DNA from: an uncultured Collinsella sp. | GTDB lineage: Bacteria; Actinomycetota; Coriobacteriia; Coriobacteriales; Coriobacteriaceae | Length of the DNA: 64,000 bases | Assembly (NCBI GenBank): GCA_900754445.1 | Contig: CAAECW010000116.1 | Coordinates: 7,826 to 71,825 of the forward strand | Direction of reading: 5' to 3' | In this document: positions 45,401-52,802 of the stretch, piece after piece | Numbering within the stretch: the stretch's first letter is position 1 | How the letters are laid out: each line of letters begins with the position of its first letter | Made by a program: the position numbers and the translations under genes | Notes under the pieces: model-generated | Told to the model about the DNA's origin: nothing | The model's input: the letters and a program-made list of their open reading frames with translations, nothing else | Databases searched by the model: none

Positions 45401-47113
45401 CGGACGCTCCAAGCGCACCAGCTGGCAGGCCGTGCGGGAATCCTCGAGCAGGTTGCCGTGGTTGCCCAGGTAGAGCGTGGTCGAGGTGACCATATGCTCG
45501 CGAAGGGCGTCGATGGGCGGGTTCGTGACCTGAGCGAATAGCTGATAGAAGTAGTCAAAGAACGAACGCGTCTTCTTAGACAGGCAGGCCAGCGGTGCGT
45601 CGATGCCCATCGAGGCGAGTGGCGCCTTGCCCTGCTGGGCCATGGGACGCACGACCTCGTCAACATCATCCCAGTGATACCCGAGCTTAGCCATGCGCAC
45701 GGCGGCGGGCACCTCGGCGTCCTCGGCGGGCGTTGCCGCGGCAGGCCTATCGAGCGCGTCGACGGTCAGCGTCTCCTCGGCAATCCAATCACGGTAGGGC
45801 TTTTCCTTGGCGTAACGGGCGCGCAGCTCGTCGTTGTAGATGACGCGCCCGCGGGCAAAGTCGACCTCGAGCATCTGGCCCGGTCCCAGGCAGCCGCTCG
45901 TCAGGATGTTCTCGGGGCGCACCTCGATGGTGCCCACCTCGCTTGCCAGCATAAAGCGACCGTCGCGCGTCACATAGTAGCGGGCGGGACGCAGGCCGTT
46001 ACGGTCGAGGGCGGCACCCAGCGTGCGACCGTCGGTAAAGGCGATGGCCGCCGGACCATCCCACGGCTCCATAAGCATGGACTGGTAAGCGTCGTAGGCG
46101 CGGCGCTCCTCAATCAGGCTGTCGTTGTGGTCCCACGGCTCGGGCAGCAACATGGACGCGGCACGCGTGAGCGGGCGACCGTTCATGACCAGGAACTCAA
46201 GTACATTGTCCAGAATCGCGGAATCGGAGCCCTCGCGGTTGATGATGGGCATCACACGCTCAAGATCGTGCTGCAGCACGGGGCTGTACAGGTTGGGCTC
46301 GCGGGCGCGGATCCAGTTGACGTTGCCCTTGAGGGTGTTGATCTCGCCGTTGTGGATGATATAGCGGTTGGGGTGTGCGCGCTCCCAGCTGGGCGTGGTA
46401 TTGGTGGAGTAGCGCGAGTGGACGAGTGCCACGGCCGTCTTGACGGCAGCGTCGTTGAGGTCGATGAAGAAGCGGCGCATCTGCGTGGCGACCAGCATGC
46501 CCTTGTACACGATGGTGCGAGAGCTCATGGAGCACACATAGAAGATCTTGTCGCGCAGGGCAAACTCGGCGTCAGCCTTCTTTTCGATGGTGCGGCGGCA
46601 CACGTACAGGCGACGCTCAAAGGCATCGCCGGCGGGCGTGTCGTCCGGACGGCCCAGGAAGGCCTGCAGGATAGTAGGCATGCAGGCGCGGGCCGTCTCG
46701 CCCAGGTCGTGCGGGTCGACCGGCACCTCGCGCCAAAAGAGCAGCGGCACGCCGGCCTCGGCGCAGCCCTCCTCAAACACGCGGCGGGCATCTTCTACGC
46801 CCTTGTCGTCCTGCGGGAAGAACAGCATGGCCACGCCATAGTCGCCCTCTGCCGGCAGAATCTGGCCGCACTTTTGAGCCTCTTTACGGAAAAAGTGATG
46901 CGGAACCTGGAACAGGATGCCAGCGCCGTCGCCGGTGTTCTTCTCGAGTCCCGTGCCACCGCGGTGCTCCAAGTTGACCAGAATGGACAGCGCATCGTCC
47001 AGAATCTGGTGATGGCGCTCACCGTTGATATCGGCAAGCGCGCCGATGCCACATGCATCGTGGTCGAATTCGGGGCGATAAAGGCCCTGCTGTTGAGCGG
47101 AATCTGCCTGCAT
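42416..47113 (-). CDS. gltB: Glutamate synthase large (alpha) subunit
   Basis: Makes glutamate from glutamine and 2-oxoglutarate. The 1565-residue chain has a short propeptide ending before Cys21 (HDACGIGALA), the N-terminal nucleophile of the glutaminase domain. A central domain follows, and then the FMN-binding synthase domain (SGEGGEDPRR, IKQVASARFGV, KMAQGAKPGEGGHLPG). The 3Fe-4S cysteines are in CLMQRDCQQDTCPAGIATQ, and the C-terminal beta-helix is Gly-rich (GGEVSVRPN, GATSGRGFINGLAG). GGGAGG lies seven bases upstream of the ATG. Full length for the bacterial enzyme. Together with gltD this is a GOGAT; no glutamine synthetase is in the window. Confidence 0.96.
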   Translation of the reverse strand: MQADSAQQQGLYRPEFDHDACGIGALADINGERHHQILDDALSILVNLEHRGGTGLEKNTGDGAGILFQVPHHFFRKEAQKCGQILPAEGDYGVAMLFFPQDDKGVEDARRVFEEGCAEAGVPLLFWREVPVDPHDLGETARACMPTILQAFLGRPDDTPAGDAFERRLYVCRRTIEKKADAEFALRDKIFYVCSMSSRTIVYKGMLVATQMRRFFIDLNDAAVKTAVALVHSRYSTNTTPSWERAHPNRYIIHNGEINTLKGNVNWIRAREPNLYSPVLQHDLERVMPIINREGSDSAILDNVLEFLVMNGRPLTRAASMLLPEPWDHNDSLIEERRAYDAYQSMLMEPWDGPAAIAFTDGRTLGAALDRNGLRPARYYVTRDGRFMLASEVGTIEVRPENILTSGCLGPGQMLEVDFARGRVIYNDELRARYAKEKPYRDWIAEETLTVDALDRPAAATPAEDAEVPAAVRMAKLGYHWDDVDEVVRPMAQQGKAPLASMGIDAPLACLSKKTRSFFDYFYQLFAQVTNPPIDALREHMVTSTTLYLGNHGNLLEDSRTACQLVRLERPLLSEEEFERICAIDRVGFKTCRFRAVYRRDAGEGALQAALKQLAEDVEAAVRDGVNIVVLSDRAGVGEVSVPSLLAVGCVHNHLIRAGVRTFADIVVECGDAVSPHDFAALVGYSASGIYPYNAHACIRDLAAHGDLDVTAEQGIANYNKAATAGIVSIMSKMGISTVQSYHSAQIFEAVGFTPEFVNAYFAGTVSRVGGMGVEDVEREQNERYDAALAILRSPAPDQLPTLGLTKWRPLGGEDHLIDPQTVYLLQTACREDCYDTFKEYSARLHRTGRAVRLRDLLDFDANGRTPVSLDEVEPALNVVRRFNTGAMSYGSISKEAHECMAIAMNRLHGRSNSGEGGEDPRRETPLANGDSKNSAIKQVASARFGVTSRYLCSAFEIQIKMAQGAKPGEGGHLPGKKVYPWIAEVRQSTPGIGLISPPPHHDIYSIEDLAELIFDLKNANPGARVSVKLVSEAGVGTIATGVAKGAADKILISGHNGGSGAAARDSIWHAGLPLELGLAEAQQTLLQNGLRSRVVLEADGKLMDGTDVAVACLLGAEEFGFATMPLISMGCLMQRDCQQDTCPAGIATQNCRLRRGFRGKPEHVEHFMLFVAEQLREVMASLGFRTVDEMVGHPECLRQIEVPGNRKANLLDLSPVLASATCEFGAHIPGADGRHFLPQMAADSELEKTLDSTLFVPYTADARAHLRPIRFRADIANVNRCVGTILGNAVTKAHPEGLPAGSITIDCDGSAGQSFGAFLPRGITLNVCGDANDYFGKGLSGGEVSVRPNPHATYKFDENIIVGNVAFFGATSGRGFINGLAGQRFGVRNSGATVVVEGCGNHGCEYMTGGLALILGEVGQNFAAGMTGGVAYVFDQYGTLDARVNHESVELKAPTAGELAQIRALIQEHVDATQSPRGIKLLYSFETMSKHFVKVIPTEYERVLAIVAAAEAVGKTHAQAEELAFDIVTGRASAADVARFDVAGGVAGAAPATASSVASTKKEA

Positions 47114-47297
47114 CGCGATCCTCCCCTAGATATTTTGATAGTCAGTTGAATAGGCATACTAGAAGTATCGCCGGCCCGTTGTGTTTCCCGCCCGTTTCGA
47201 AACAATTGCGTAACGCACGCCCTACGAGTGGGTGCCGCCGACCTCAAGGGCGACATCAAGGGGCCCCAAGTTCGGCCTGTAAGCTCACCGCTTCAAA

Positions 47298-47356
47298 CAT
47301 CTCAATCTGTAACAGTAAGATCCAATTTCCATCCCTAGTTGTTACAGATCAAGACA
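47298..47356. repeat. Palindromic repeat F, 1 unit
   Basis: Single unit with arms CATCTCAATCTGTAACA and TGTTACAGATCAAGACA, 25-base loop. It lies in the 364-bp gap between the divergent gltB and Nramp genes. Confidence 0.9.
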
Positions 47357-47389
47357 TTTCAGCAATCCCCTTTCACCATCCTATTCAAA

Positions 47390-47417
47390 TACAATAGTTT
47401 TGTTAGTCTTGGTTAAC
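47390..47417 (+). promoter_or_regulatory. -10 and metal-regulator site candidate of the Nramp gene
   Basis: TACAAT at 47390-47395 is a plausible -10. GTTAGTCTTGGTTAAC at 47402-47417 has GTTA/TAAC ends, with TTAG and CCTAA half-sites nearby (to 47429), reminiscent of DtxR/MntR-type operators but imperfect. Confidence 0.3.
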
Positions 47418-47477
47418 TTTTGAGCCTAAAACGGGTATCCTTTGCGGCGTCAAACAAACGGCACGCAGGAGCTCACC

Positions 47478-48734
47478 ATGCTCAACCATCTCAAACATCA
47501 TTTTGGCTCCCGACGCACCGGCGGTCACGGAGGCCTAGACATTGCGCGGAATATCGGCCCCGGGCTGCTCGTGACCGTCGGCTTTATCGACCCGGGCAAC
47601 TGGGCCTCAAATATGGCCGCGGGCTCGCAGTTTGGCTACGCGCTGCTGTGGATCGTCACGCTGTCCACGATTATGCTCATCGCGTTGCAGCACAACGCGG
47701 CGCACCTGGGTATCGCCACGGGCGCCTGTCTTGCCGAGGCCACGACACGTTACCTCCCCCGCTTCGTTGGGCGCACGGTGCTCGCCAGTGCCTATCTCGC
47801 GACCATCGCCACCGCCATGGCCGAGGTCCTGGGCGGCGCGATTGCCCTTCAAATGCTCTTTGGGCTGCCCGTGCGTGTGGGCTGCGTCATCGTGGCGGCA
47901 GTATCGATGGCGATGCTCATGACGAACTCCTACAAGCGTGCCGAACGCTGGATCATCGCCTTCGTAGGCGTGGTAGGACTCTCGTTTTTGGCTGAGCTTA
48001 CGCTGGTCAAGGTCGACTGGCCGCAGGCCGCCGCAAGCTGGATCACACCCAGTATGCCCACCGACTCGGCCGCGATTATCGTAAGTGTCCTAGGCGCGGT
48101 CGTTATGCCTCACAACCTCTTCCTGCACTCCGAGGTCATCCAATCCATGCACTTCGAAGGCCAAGGCGAGCAGGTTATCGAAGAGCGTCTGCGCTATGAG
48201 CTCTTCGACACGCTCTTTTCGATGGGCGTGGGCTGGGCAATCAACTCGGCCATGGTCATCCTGGCCGCAACGACCTTCTTTGCGCACGGCATTGTCGTAG
48301 ACGACCTCGCCGTCGCAGCGGCCACGCTCTCCCCCATCTTGGGCCCGGCGAGCTCGACCATCTTTGCGGTGGCGCTGCTGTTCGCGGGCCTCTCGAGTAG
48401 TGTGACGGCAGGCATGGCGGCGGGTACCATCACCGCGGGCATGTTCGACGAGGAATACGACATCCACGACCGACATTCCTCGATCGGGGTGGTGGTCTGT
48501 TTCGTCGGCGCAGTGGCGGCGTGTCTAGTCGTCCCGAATCCTTTTGAGGGTCTCATTTGGAGCCAGGCGCTGCTGTCGCTTCAGCTACCGATTACGGTCT
48601 TTGTGCTCATACGGCTCACCAGCTCACGCCGCGTCATGGGCAAATACGCCAACTCGCGCCCGCTCAACGCGTTGCTCGTAGGGATCGGTGCCATCGTGAC
48701 GATTCTCGACATCGTGCTGCTAACGGGAATGTAA
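47478..48734 (+). CDS. Nramp family divalent metal transporter (MntH-like)
   Basis: A proton-coupled importer of Mn2+ or Fe2+, 418 residues with about eleven helices. The metal-binding DPGN is in GFIDPGNWASN (helix 1) and the second site in VVMPHNLFLHSEV (helix 6); both are canonical for Nramp. ATG 47478 has AGGAG six bases upstream and gives MLNHLKHHF; a longer frame is not supported. The protein sits alone between palindromic repeats F and G. Mn2+ is the usual substrate of bacterial members. The MPH motif of helix 6, here with methionine, favours transition metals over Mg2+. Confidence 0.92.
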   Translation: MLNHLKHHFGSRRTGGHGGLDIARNIGPGLLVTVGFIDPGNWASNMAAGSQFGYALLWIVTLSTIMLIALQHNAAHLGIATGACLAEATTRYLPRFVGRTVLASAYLATIATAMAEVLGGAIALQMLFGLPVRVGCVIVAAVSMAMLMTNSYKRAERWIIAFVGVVGLSFLAELTLVKVDWPQAAASWITPSMPTDSAAIIVSVLGAVVMPHNLFLHSEVIQSMHFEGQGEQVIEERLRYELFDTLFSMGVGWAINSAMVILAATTFFAHGIVVDDLAVAAATLSPILGPASSTIFAVALLFAGLSSSVTAGMAAGTITAGMFDEEYDIHDRHSSIGVVVCFVGAVAACLVVPNPFEGLIWSQALLSLQLPITVFVLIRLTSSRRVMGKYANSRPLNALLVGIGAIVTILDIVLLTGM

Positions 48735-48762
48735 TTGAGATGGCGTGACTGTCCAGATATAA

Positions 48763-48779
48763 CGTCTCAATCTGTAACA
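48763..48779. repeat. Palindromic repeat G, degenerate half unit
   Basis: CGTCTCAATCTGTAACA is a complete left arm, but the right arm is decayed (only CAGATAAATC follows). It lies 30 bases after the Nramp stop. Confidence 0.75.
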
Positions 48780-48812
48780 CGTAAGGCAGTTTTAAACCGT
48801 CAGATAAATCAA

Positions 48813-48846
48813 AAGGGCCCCGGCCGGATATCCGACCGGGGCCCTT
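48813..48846 (-). terminator. Bidirectional terminator between Nramp and rubredoxin genes
   Basis: AAGGGCCCCGG and CCGGGGCCCTT form a perfect 11-bp stem. The minus strand carries TTTTGATTT after it, so it mainly ends the rubredoxin gene. Confidence 0.82.
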
Positions 48847-48885
48847 GGACAGAGCTATGTTCGGCTTTCGCCGTGTGCCTGCGAG

Positions 48886-49029
48886 TTACTCCTCGACGAG
48901 CTCAAACTGATCGGGGCCGACGCCGCACACCGGGCACACGTAATCCTCGGGCAGCTCGGGCGTATCGACCTCAACCTCGTAACCACAAACGACGCAAACG
49001 AACTTATACGTCTTCTTCTCCTCAGCCAT
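48886..49029 (-). CDS. Rubredoxin-like protein (47 aa)
   Basis: A small iron protein for electron transfer or oxidative-stress defence. The translated frame begins [20 protein letters not shown] and has the two iron-binding knuckles CVVCGY and CPVCGVG, 17 residues apart, typical of the rubredoxin fold, though slightly short of the usual 52-54 residues. GAGGAG lies six bases upstream of the ATG. The spacer between the knuckles ([11 protein letters not shown]) lacks some aromatic residues seen in classical rubredoxins, so it may be a rubredoxin-like domain protein. It is 88 bases downstream of a flavin reductase, a natural redox partner, and may be co-transcribed with it. Confidence 0.88.
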   Translation of the reverse strand: MAEEKKTYKFVCVVCGYEVEVDTPELPEDYVCPVCGVGPDQFELVEE

Positions 49030-49117
49030 GATGTTCTCCTCTCGAACGTGACTGCTGGTGTACTTACTTATTAGTATATATTCTCAATAATATTATGCAA
49101 GTAGTTTTACAGCATTT

Positions 49118-49621
49118 CTACCCTTGGTACGAAGACGCCTTGGGCGGCGTCTTGCCCTTCAGCACCTTGTGGTAGTAGTCATAGGTCAACGGAGTCTCGC
49201 CGCTCAGACGCTCGGCATCTTCGACCTCGCCAATAAAGAGCAGGTGCGTGCCCACGTCAACGGTGTCAATCAAACGGCAGCTAAACAGGGCCGCCGCGTG
49301 CTCGGGCACATAGGGCATGCCCAGTGCGGTCTCGCGCGTCTCGTATTTGGCAAACTTGTCATAGTCGCTACTGGTACGGAATCCAAAGTTGCCAATGTAG
49401 AGCATATCGGCCGTCTGATCGATCACGGTCAGCGCGAACGCTTTGGCCGATGCGATGACGCCCGAGGTGACATTGTCCTTGTTCACGGCAACCGAAATAC
49501 GCGGCGGCATGGACGTCACCTGCACCGCAGTGTTGATGACGCAGCCGGCGCGCAGCCCGTCTGCCGCGGCGCTCACCACGTACAGGCCACTCGGCATGGT
49601 AAAGAACGCAGTTTTGTCCAT
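49118..49621 (-). CDS. Flavin reductase-like FMN-binding protein
   Basis: A 167-residue FMN-binding split-barrel protein. It begins MDKTAFFTMPSGLYVVSA; the segment CVINTAVQVTSMPPRISVAVNKDNVT matches the FMN site of the flavin reductase/HrB family. FSCRLIDTVDVGTHLLFIGEVEDAE is the conserved C-terminal part. ATG 49621 has GGGGAG nine bases upstream; the longer frame runs into a terminator. In anaerobes such proteins (high molecular weight rubredoxin-like) reduce rubredoxin and help remove oxygen or NO. The adjoining rubredoxin gene supports that role. The substrate is not proved by the sequence. Confidence 0.85.
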   Translation of the reverse strand: MDKTAFFTMPSGLYVVSAAADGLRAGCVINTAVQVTSMPPRISVAVNKDNVTSGVIASAKAFALTVIDQTADMLYIGNFGFRTSSDYDKFAKYETRETALGMPYVPEHAAALFSCRLIDTVDVGTHLLFIGEVEDAERLSGETPLTYDYYHKVLKGKTPPKASSYQG

Positions 49622-49676
49622 AACGATCACTCCCCTAGCTCGGGTTGGAACCTCATGAATGTATGTACCCACAAAA

Positions 49677-49707
49677 AAAGGCGGCACCCATAACGGACGC
49701 CGCCTTT
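49677..49707 (-). terminator. Rho-independent terminator downstream of smpB
   Basis: AAAGGCGGC and GCCGCCTTT pair; the minus strand continues with TTTTTTTG. It separates the smpB unit from the flavin reductase gene. Confidence 0.8.
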
Positions 49708-49749
49708 GAGACATATGTGTCAGAACAGTAAGAAAGATGAGACGCCCGC

Positions 49750-49817
49750 AGTTGCGGTGAAATAGGGACTGAATAGCCCCTCAAACAGGCAAAACAGTCC
49801 GTATTCCACCGCAACTT
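49750..49817. repeat. Long palindromic repeat, family TGCGGTGAAATAGGGACTG (copy 2)
   Basis: The left arm AGTTGCGGTGAAATAGGGACT at 49750-49770 and the right arm near 49796-49817 pair with two mismatches. It is a 68-bp element just after smpB. Confidence 0.82.
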
Positions 49818-49828
49818 ATGCAGAGTGC

Positions 49829-50299
49829 CTAACGGTTGCGTTCCTTAAGGGCGCGGTCGATTTCGCGTTGGACATCACGCTTGGCCATGTCCTCGCGCTT
49901 GTCGTAGAGCTTCTTGCCGCGACCCAGACCCAGCAGCAGCTTTACGCGGCCGTCGATATTAAAGTAGAGCTCCAACGGAACCAGCGCATAACCACGGTTG
50001 CGAAGTTTGCCGTCAAGAAAGTCGATCTCCTTGCGGTGCAGCAGCAGACGACGCCGACGGTCGGGATCGCGATTCCACACGCCACCATGGCTATAAGGGT
50101 GGATATGCAGTCCGACGAGCCAGCACTCGCCGCCACGAATCAGCGCAAAAGTGTCAGTGATCTGACAGGCGCGCTCGCGAATCGACTTGACCTCGGTGCC
50201 GCTCAGCTCAATACCGCACTCAAACGTCTCATCGATAAAGTACTCGTGATGTGCCGAGCGATTCTTGGAAATGAGTTTGCGCTCGCGCTTACTGGGCAT
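49829..50299 (-). CDS. smpB: SsrA-binding protein SmpB
   Basis: Binds tmRNA and brings it to stalled ribosomes for trans-translation. The 156-residue protein shows the family's opening MPSKRERKLISKNRSAHHEYFIDETFECGIELSGTEVKSIRE-type pattern, HIHPYSHGGVWNRDPDRRRRLLLHRKEI in the middle and the basic C-terminal tail LGRGKKLYDKREDMAKRDVQREIDRALK, which enters the mRNA channel. Start ATG 50299 has GGAGG eight bases upstream. It overlaps the upstream TPR gene by 11 bases, so the two are coupled. The ssrA gene, often downstream, is not recognisable in the window. Confidence 0.96.
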   Translation of the reverse strand: MPSKRERKLISKNRSAHHEYFIDETFECGIELSGTEVKSIRERACQITDTFALIRGGECWLVGLHIHPYSHGGVWNRDPDRRRRLLLHRKEIDFLDGKLRNRGYALVPLELYFNIDGRVKLLLGLGRGKKLYDKREDMAKRDVQREIDRALKERNR

Positions 50300-51206
50300 C
50301 GCCGGCCTCCTTGGCTCCATCGGCGTTTGAGCCCGCAGTCTCGCGCTTTGCCTTGCGCTCGGCATTGAGCTCGGCATCGCTCTCGCGCACCAGTTTGATA
50401 ATCGCCGCGCAGGCCTCCTCGCCCACCAAGTCGCGAGCACGCACCGTCAGGCGCGTCGCCTCCTGCTTGTCGCCGTCACTTGCAGCATCGGTCGCGCACA
50501 TAATCAGGCAGATGGCAATCTCGGCCGAAGGCGAGGTCGGCACGCCTTGCAGGGCCAGTTCACCCATCACGTGGTCGTCGCTCTCATCAGCGGCATCCGG
50601 ATAGGTGGTATGGATCTTGTTGAGCAGGCGCGTCGTATGCGCATCGTTGGGCGCCAGGCGCAGCGCCAGACGCGCGCAGCCCACGGCAGCCGAAACGTTC
50701 TCGGTCTCGGGCTCCAAGAAGTACTGACCTAGATTGGCGTAAGCGCGGGCGGCGCACTTGCCATCGCTTGCACGCTCCAGCACCGAGAACGAGAGCGATG
50801 CCCATTCCTGCTTGTCCTCGAGTGCGCGGAACAGCTCGGCCAAATCCAAGCGATAGTTGCAGTTCATGGGGTCCCAACGCACAGCCTGCATCAGGGCATT
50901 ACGAGCGCTCACATAATCCTGCTGGCGAATGTAGGCAAACGCCATGTCAGAGTACAGGCGGTCAAACGGCACCTCGACCTGCACGAGCTCGCGCGGATCC
51001 TTCTCCACGCGGCGATAGGCCAAGCGCTCAAACTTGCTATCGAAGCTAAAGTATTGACGCTTCTCCTCCGTCTTGCACTCAGCATCAATATACTCCTCGG
51101 CGAGCTCCACCAGACGCTCCAGCAGCGGCGTCGCCGTAGCCAAGTCGCCCTGCGCCAGATAGTTCTCGGCATACGTGATGTCTTGCAAGCTGATGGGCAG
51201 ATCCAT
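50289..51206 (-). CDS. Tetratricopeptide-repeat protein of unknown function
   Basis: A 305-residue soluble helical protein. TPR-like pairs of helices are visible: PISLQDITYAENYLAQGDLATATPLLERLVELAEEY, then PFDRLYSDMAFAYIRQQDYVSARNALMQAVRWDP, LFRALEDKQEWASLSFSVLERA and KCAARAYANLGQYFL. It ends in a charged tail. There is no signal peptide or membrane helix. ATG 51206 is preceded by GAGTAGCC, a modest ribosome site. The gene lies directly upstream of smpB with an 11-base overlap; a functional link to ribosome rescue is possible but only inferred. Such TPR proteins occur beside smpB in related genomes to my recollection, which I could not check. Confidence 0.72.
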   Translation of the reverse strand: MDLPISLQDITYAENYLAQGDLATATPLLERLVELAEEYIDAECKTEEKRQYFSFDSKFERLAYRRVEKDPRELVQVEVPFDRLYSDMAFAYIRQQDYVSARNALMQAVRWDPMNCNYRLDLAELFRALEDKQEWASLSFSVLERASDGKCAARAYANLGQYFLEPETENVSAAVGCARLALRLAPNDAHTTRLLNKIHTTYPDAADESDDHVMGELALQGVPTSPSAEIAICLIMCATDAASDGDKQEATRLTVRARDLVGEEACAAIIKLVRESDAELNAERKAKRETAGSNADGAKEAGDAQ

Positions 51207-51300
51207 GGCTACTCCTCGATCTGAGCGAAACACGGCAGGCGCCGTATATACGGTCAATACACAAAACCCGGGTCTCTTACGAGGCCCGGGCGTTCAATTT

Positions 51301-51377
51301 TGGTAGCCCGTACCAGATTCGAACTGGTGATCTCCGCCTTGAGAGGGCGGCGTCCTAAACCGCTAGACGAACGGGCC
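51301..51377 (-). tRNA. tRNA-Glu (anticodon CTC)
   Basis: The minus-strand cloverleaf has acceptor GGCCCGT paired with ACGGGCT, anticodon stem CCGCC/GGCGG with loop CTCTCAA, T-arm with GTTCGAATC and an encoded CCA end. Confidence 0.93.
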
Positions 51378-51394
51378 ATATGTAGCAAATGCAA

Positions 51395-51468
51395 TGGCTG
51401 GGATGGAGGGAGTCGAACCCCCATTGACGGAACCAGAATCCGCTGTCCTGCCATTAGACGACATCCCA
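51395..51468 (-). tRNA. tRNA-Gln (anticodon CTG)
   Basis: The minus-strand cloverleaf has acceptor TGGGATG/CATCCCA, anticodon loop TTCTGGT reading CTG, T-loop GTTCGACTC and an encoded CCA. It precedes tRNA-Glu by 17 bases, so both are likely one transcript. Confidence 0.93.
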
Positions 51469-51743
51469 ATGACTGCATCGCTGCGCTCGGCTGTGCCTTT
51501 GCGCAAGAAAGAAATATACGGGAAGTCTCGCCGTGACGCAAGCCCCAATTTTGACTTTTTTGAAATTCAGTCAAATTGGCCTAATTTAGTCCAACCCGTG
51601 AAGGACCTGTGAAGCCAACCGCTGTACGCGAAGGGCAAAACGCCGCGAGCGGTAGCCGTCAACCGTTGGCAGATTCTACCGTGAAAACGATAGCGCCAGG
51701 CAACACAATCGAAGTATCAATGATCGCGTAGATATGAGGCGCC

Positions 51744-52154
51744 ATGGACGAAGAGCTTGATTACCTATGGGAGACCCTGGGCCTCGAGATCACTGCCGAC
51801 CTTTGGCCCGAACGGGACAAAATCCATCCCACACTGCGCCCCGCCATTACTGTGGTGCAGGCAAAATACCGCCGTGCATCCTTTTTGATCATGCGGATGT
51901 CATGGCACGCGGGACTCCCCGACCTTAAGCGAATCCAGGCAAGCCTCGTCGAGCTGTCCGGCATGCCGACCGTCATATCCGAGGCGCATCTGGAGCAGCG
52001 CCAGCGCGAGCGACTGCAACAGCAGCGGATTCCCTTTATCTGCCCCGGCGTTCAGGCATATCTGCCCTTTATGGACGAGGAGTACTGGAGCGGCAAGCCC
52101 AACAAACACGTAAAGGTCTACGATCCGCACGAATGGGCACAGCTGGCGGACTGA
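51744..52154 (+). CDS. Small protein of unknown function
   Basis: A 136-residue soluble protein that I cannot place with certainty. It starts MDEELDYLWETLGLEI. The most distinctive stretch is QQRIPFICPGVQAYLPFMDEEYW near residues 92-112; similar IPFI..G.Q.YLPF motifs occur in some Gram-positive winged-helix proteins. The N-terminal 85 residues would then be an atypical helical domain. It may be a shortened version of a longer regulator. A weak GAGGCGCC lies before the ATG. It is flanked by the tRNA pair and a three-unit palindromic repeat cluster and has no operon partner. Confidence 0.6.
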   Translation: MDEELDYLWETLGLEITADLWPERDKIHPTLRPAITVVQAKYRRASFLIMRMSWHAGLPDLKRIQASLVELSGMPTVISEAHLEQRQRERLQQQRIPFICPGVQAYLPFMDEEYWSGKPNKHVKVYDPHEWAQLAD

Positions 52155-52171
52155 CTGGGGCAGGCCCGCCG

Positions 52172-52345
52172 GCGGAAAGTGCGTCCCAGATTTCAAGCTC
52201 AAACTGGTCCCCACTTTCCCGTTGAGCCCTCAACCGGAAACCGCGTCCCGCAATCGAAGCTCAGAATGGGACGTGCTTTCCGCAACCGGCCACTTTGGGA
52301 AAGTGCATCCCATTCTGGAAGCGAATTCCGGGACGCACTTTCCGC
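52172..52345. repeat. Three tandem palindromic units, GGAAAGTGCGTCCC family
   Basis: Units at about 52172-52220, 52234-52283 and 52295-52345. Each has a GGAAAGTGCGTCCC-type left arm and a GGGACGCACTTTCC-type right arm around 18-22 bases. The inner sequences AAGCTC and GGAAGCGAA also resemble each other. They fill the spacer between the small unknown gene and the ArsC-like gene (convergent). Confidence 0.85.
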
Positions 52346-52350
52346 AGCCG

Positions 52351-52710
52351 CTACAGCAACGCCTCGGCCCAAGCCGATTCCCTAAAGCCGGGAATCGCAA
52401 AGTCGTCGCCCACCAGCAGCGGACGCTTGACCAGCATGCCGTCGGTCGCCAGCAGCTCGTAGCACTCCCGATCCGTCATGCCCGCATCCAGACGCGCCTT
52501 CAGGCCCAGCTCTCGATATTTCATGCCCGACGAATTAAAGAAGCGCCGCACCGGCAGCCCCGAACGAGCAATCCAGGTCGCAAGCTCATCAGCCGTGGGA
52601 TTGTCCAAAACGATATCGCGATCGATATACTCTACCCCATGTTCGTCCAGCCATGCCTTGGCCTTCTTACAGGTCGAGCACTTGGGATATTCAACAAACA
52701 GTACGGTCAT
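52351..52710 (-). CDS. ArsC/Spx/MgsR family protein
   Basis: A 119-residue thioredoxin-fold protein. CSTCKKA near residue 10 is the redox CxxC of the ArsC/Spx/MgsR family, followed by LDEHGVEYIDRDIV and the conserved LPVRRFFNSSGMKYRELGL and RPLLV. The last motif fits the YffB/ArsC-like subgroup more than Spx, whose RNA-polymerase-binding residue pattern is not evident. It may reduce arsenate or act as a thiol-stress regulator. ATG 52710 lies behind GAGGATTCCC. No ars operon genes are nearby. The length is normal for the family. Confidence 0.85.
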   Translation of the reverse strand: MTVLFVEYPKCSTCKKAKAWLDEHGVEYIDRDIVLDNPTADELATWIARSGLPVRRFFNSSGMKYRELGLKARLDAGMTDRECYELLATDGMLVKRPLLVGDDFAIPGFRESAWAEALL

Positions 52711-52802
52711 GGGAATCCTCCGAATATAGATCGGCCAACGCAGGCACACGCCACACGAGGCGCCTTCGTATGATGGGCCAATTGTAGCCCACGGGTCACA
52801 CG

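Noticed and set aside
43850..45541. 563-codon plus-strand frame opposite gltB
   Set aside because: Shadow; composition and absence of motifs contrast with the complete GltB on the minus strand.
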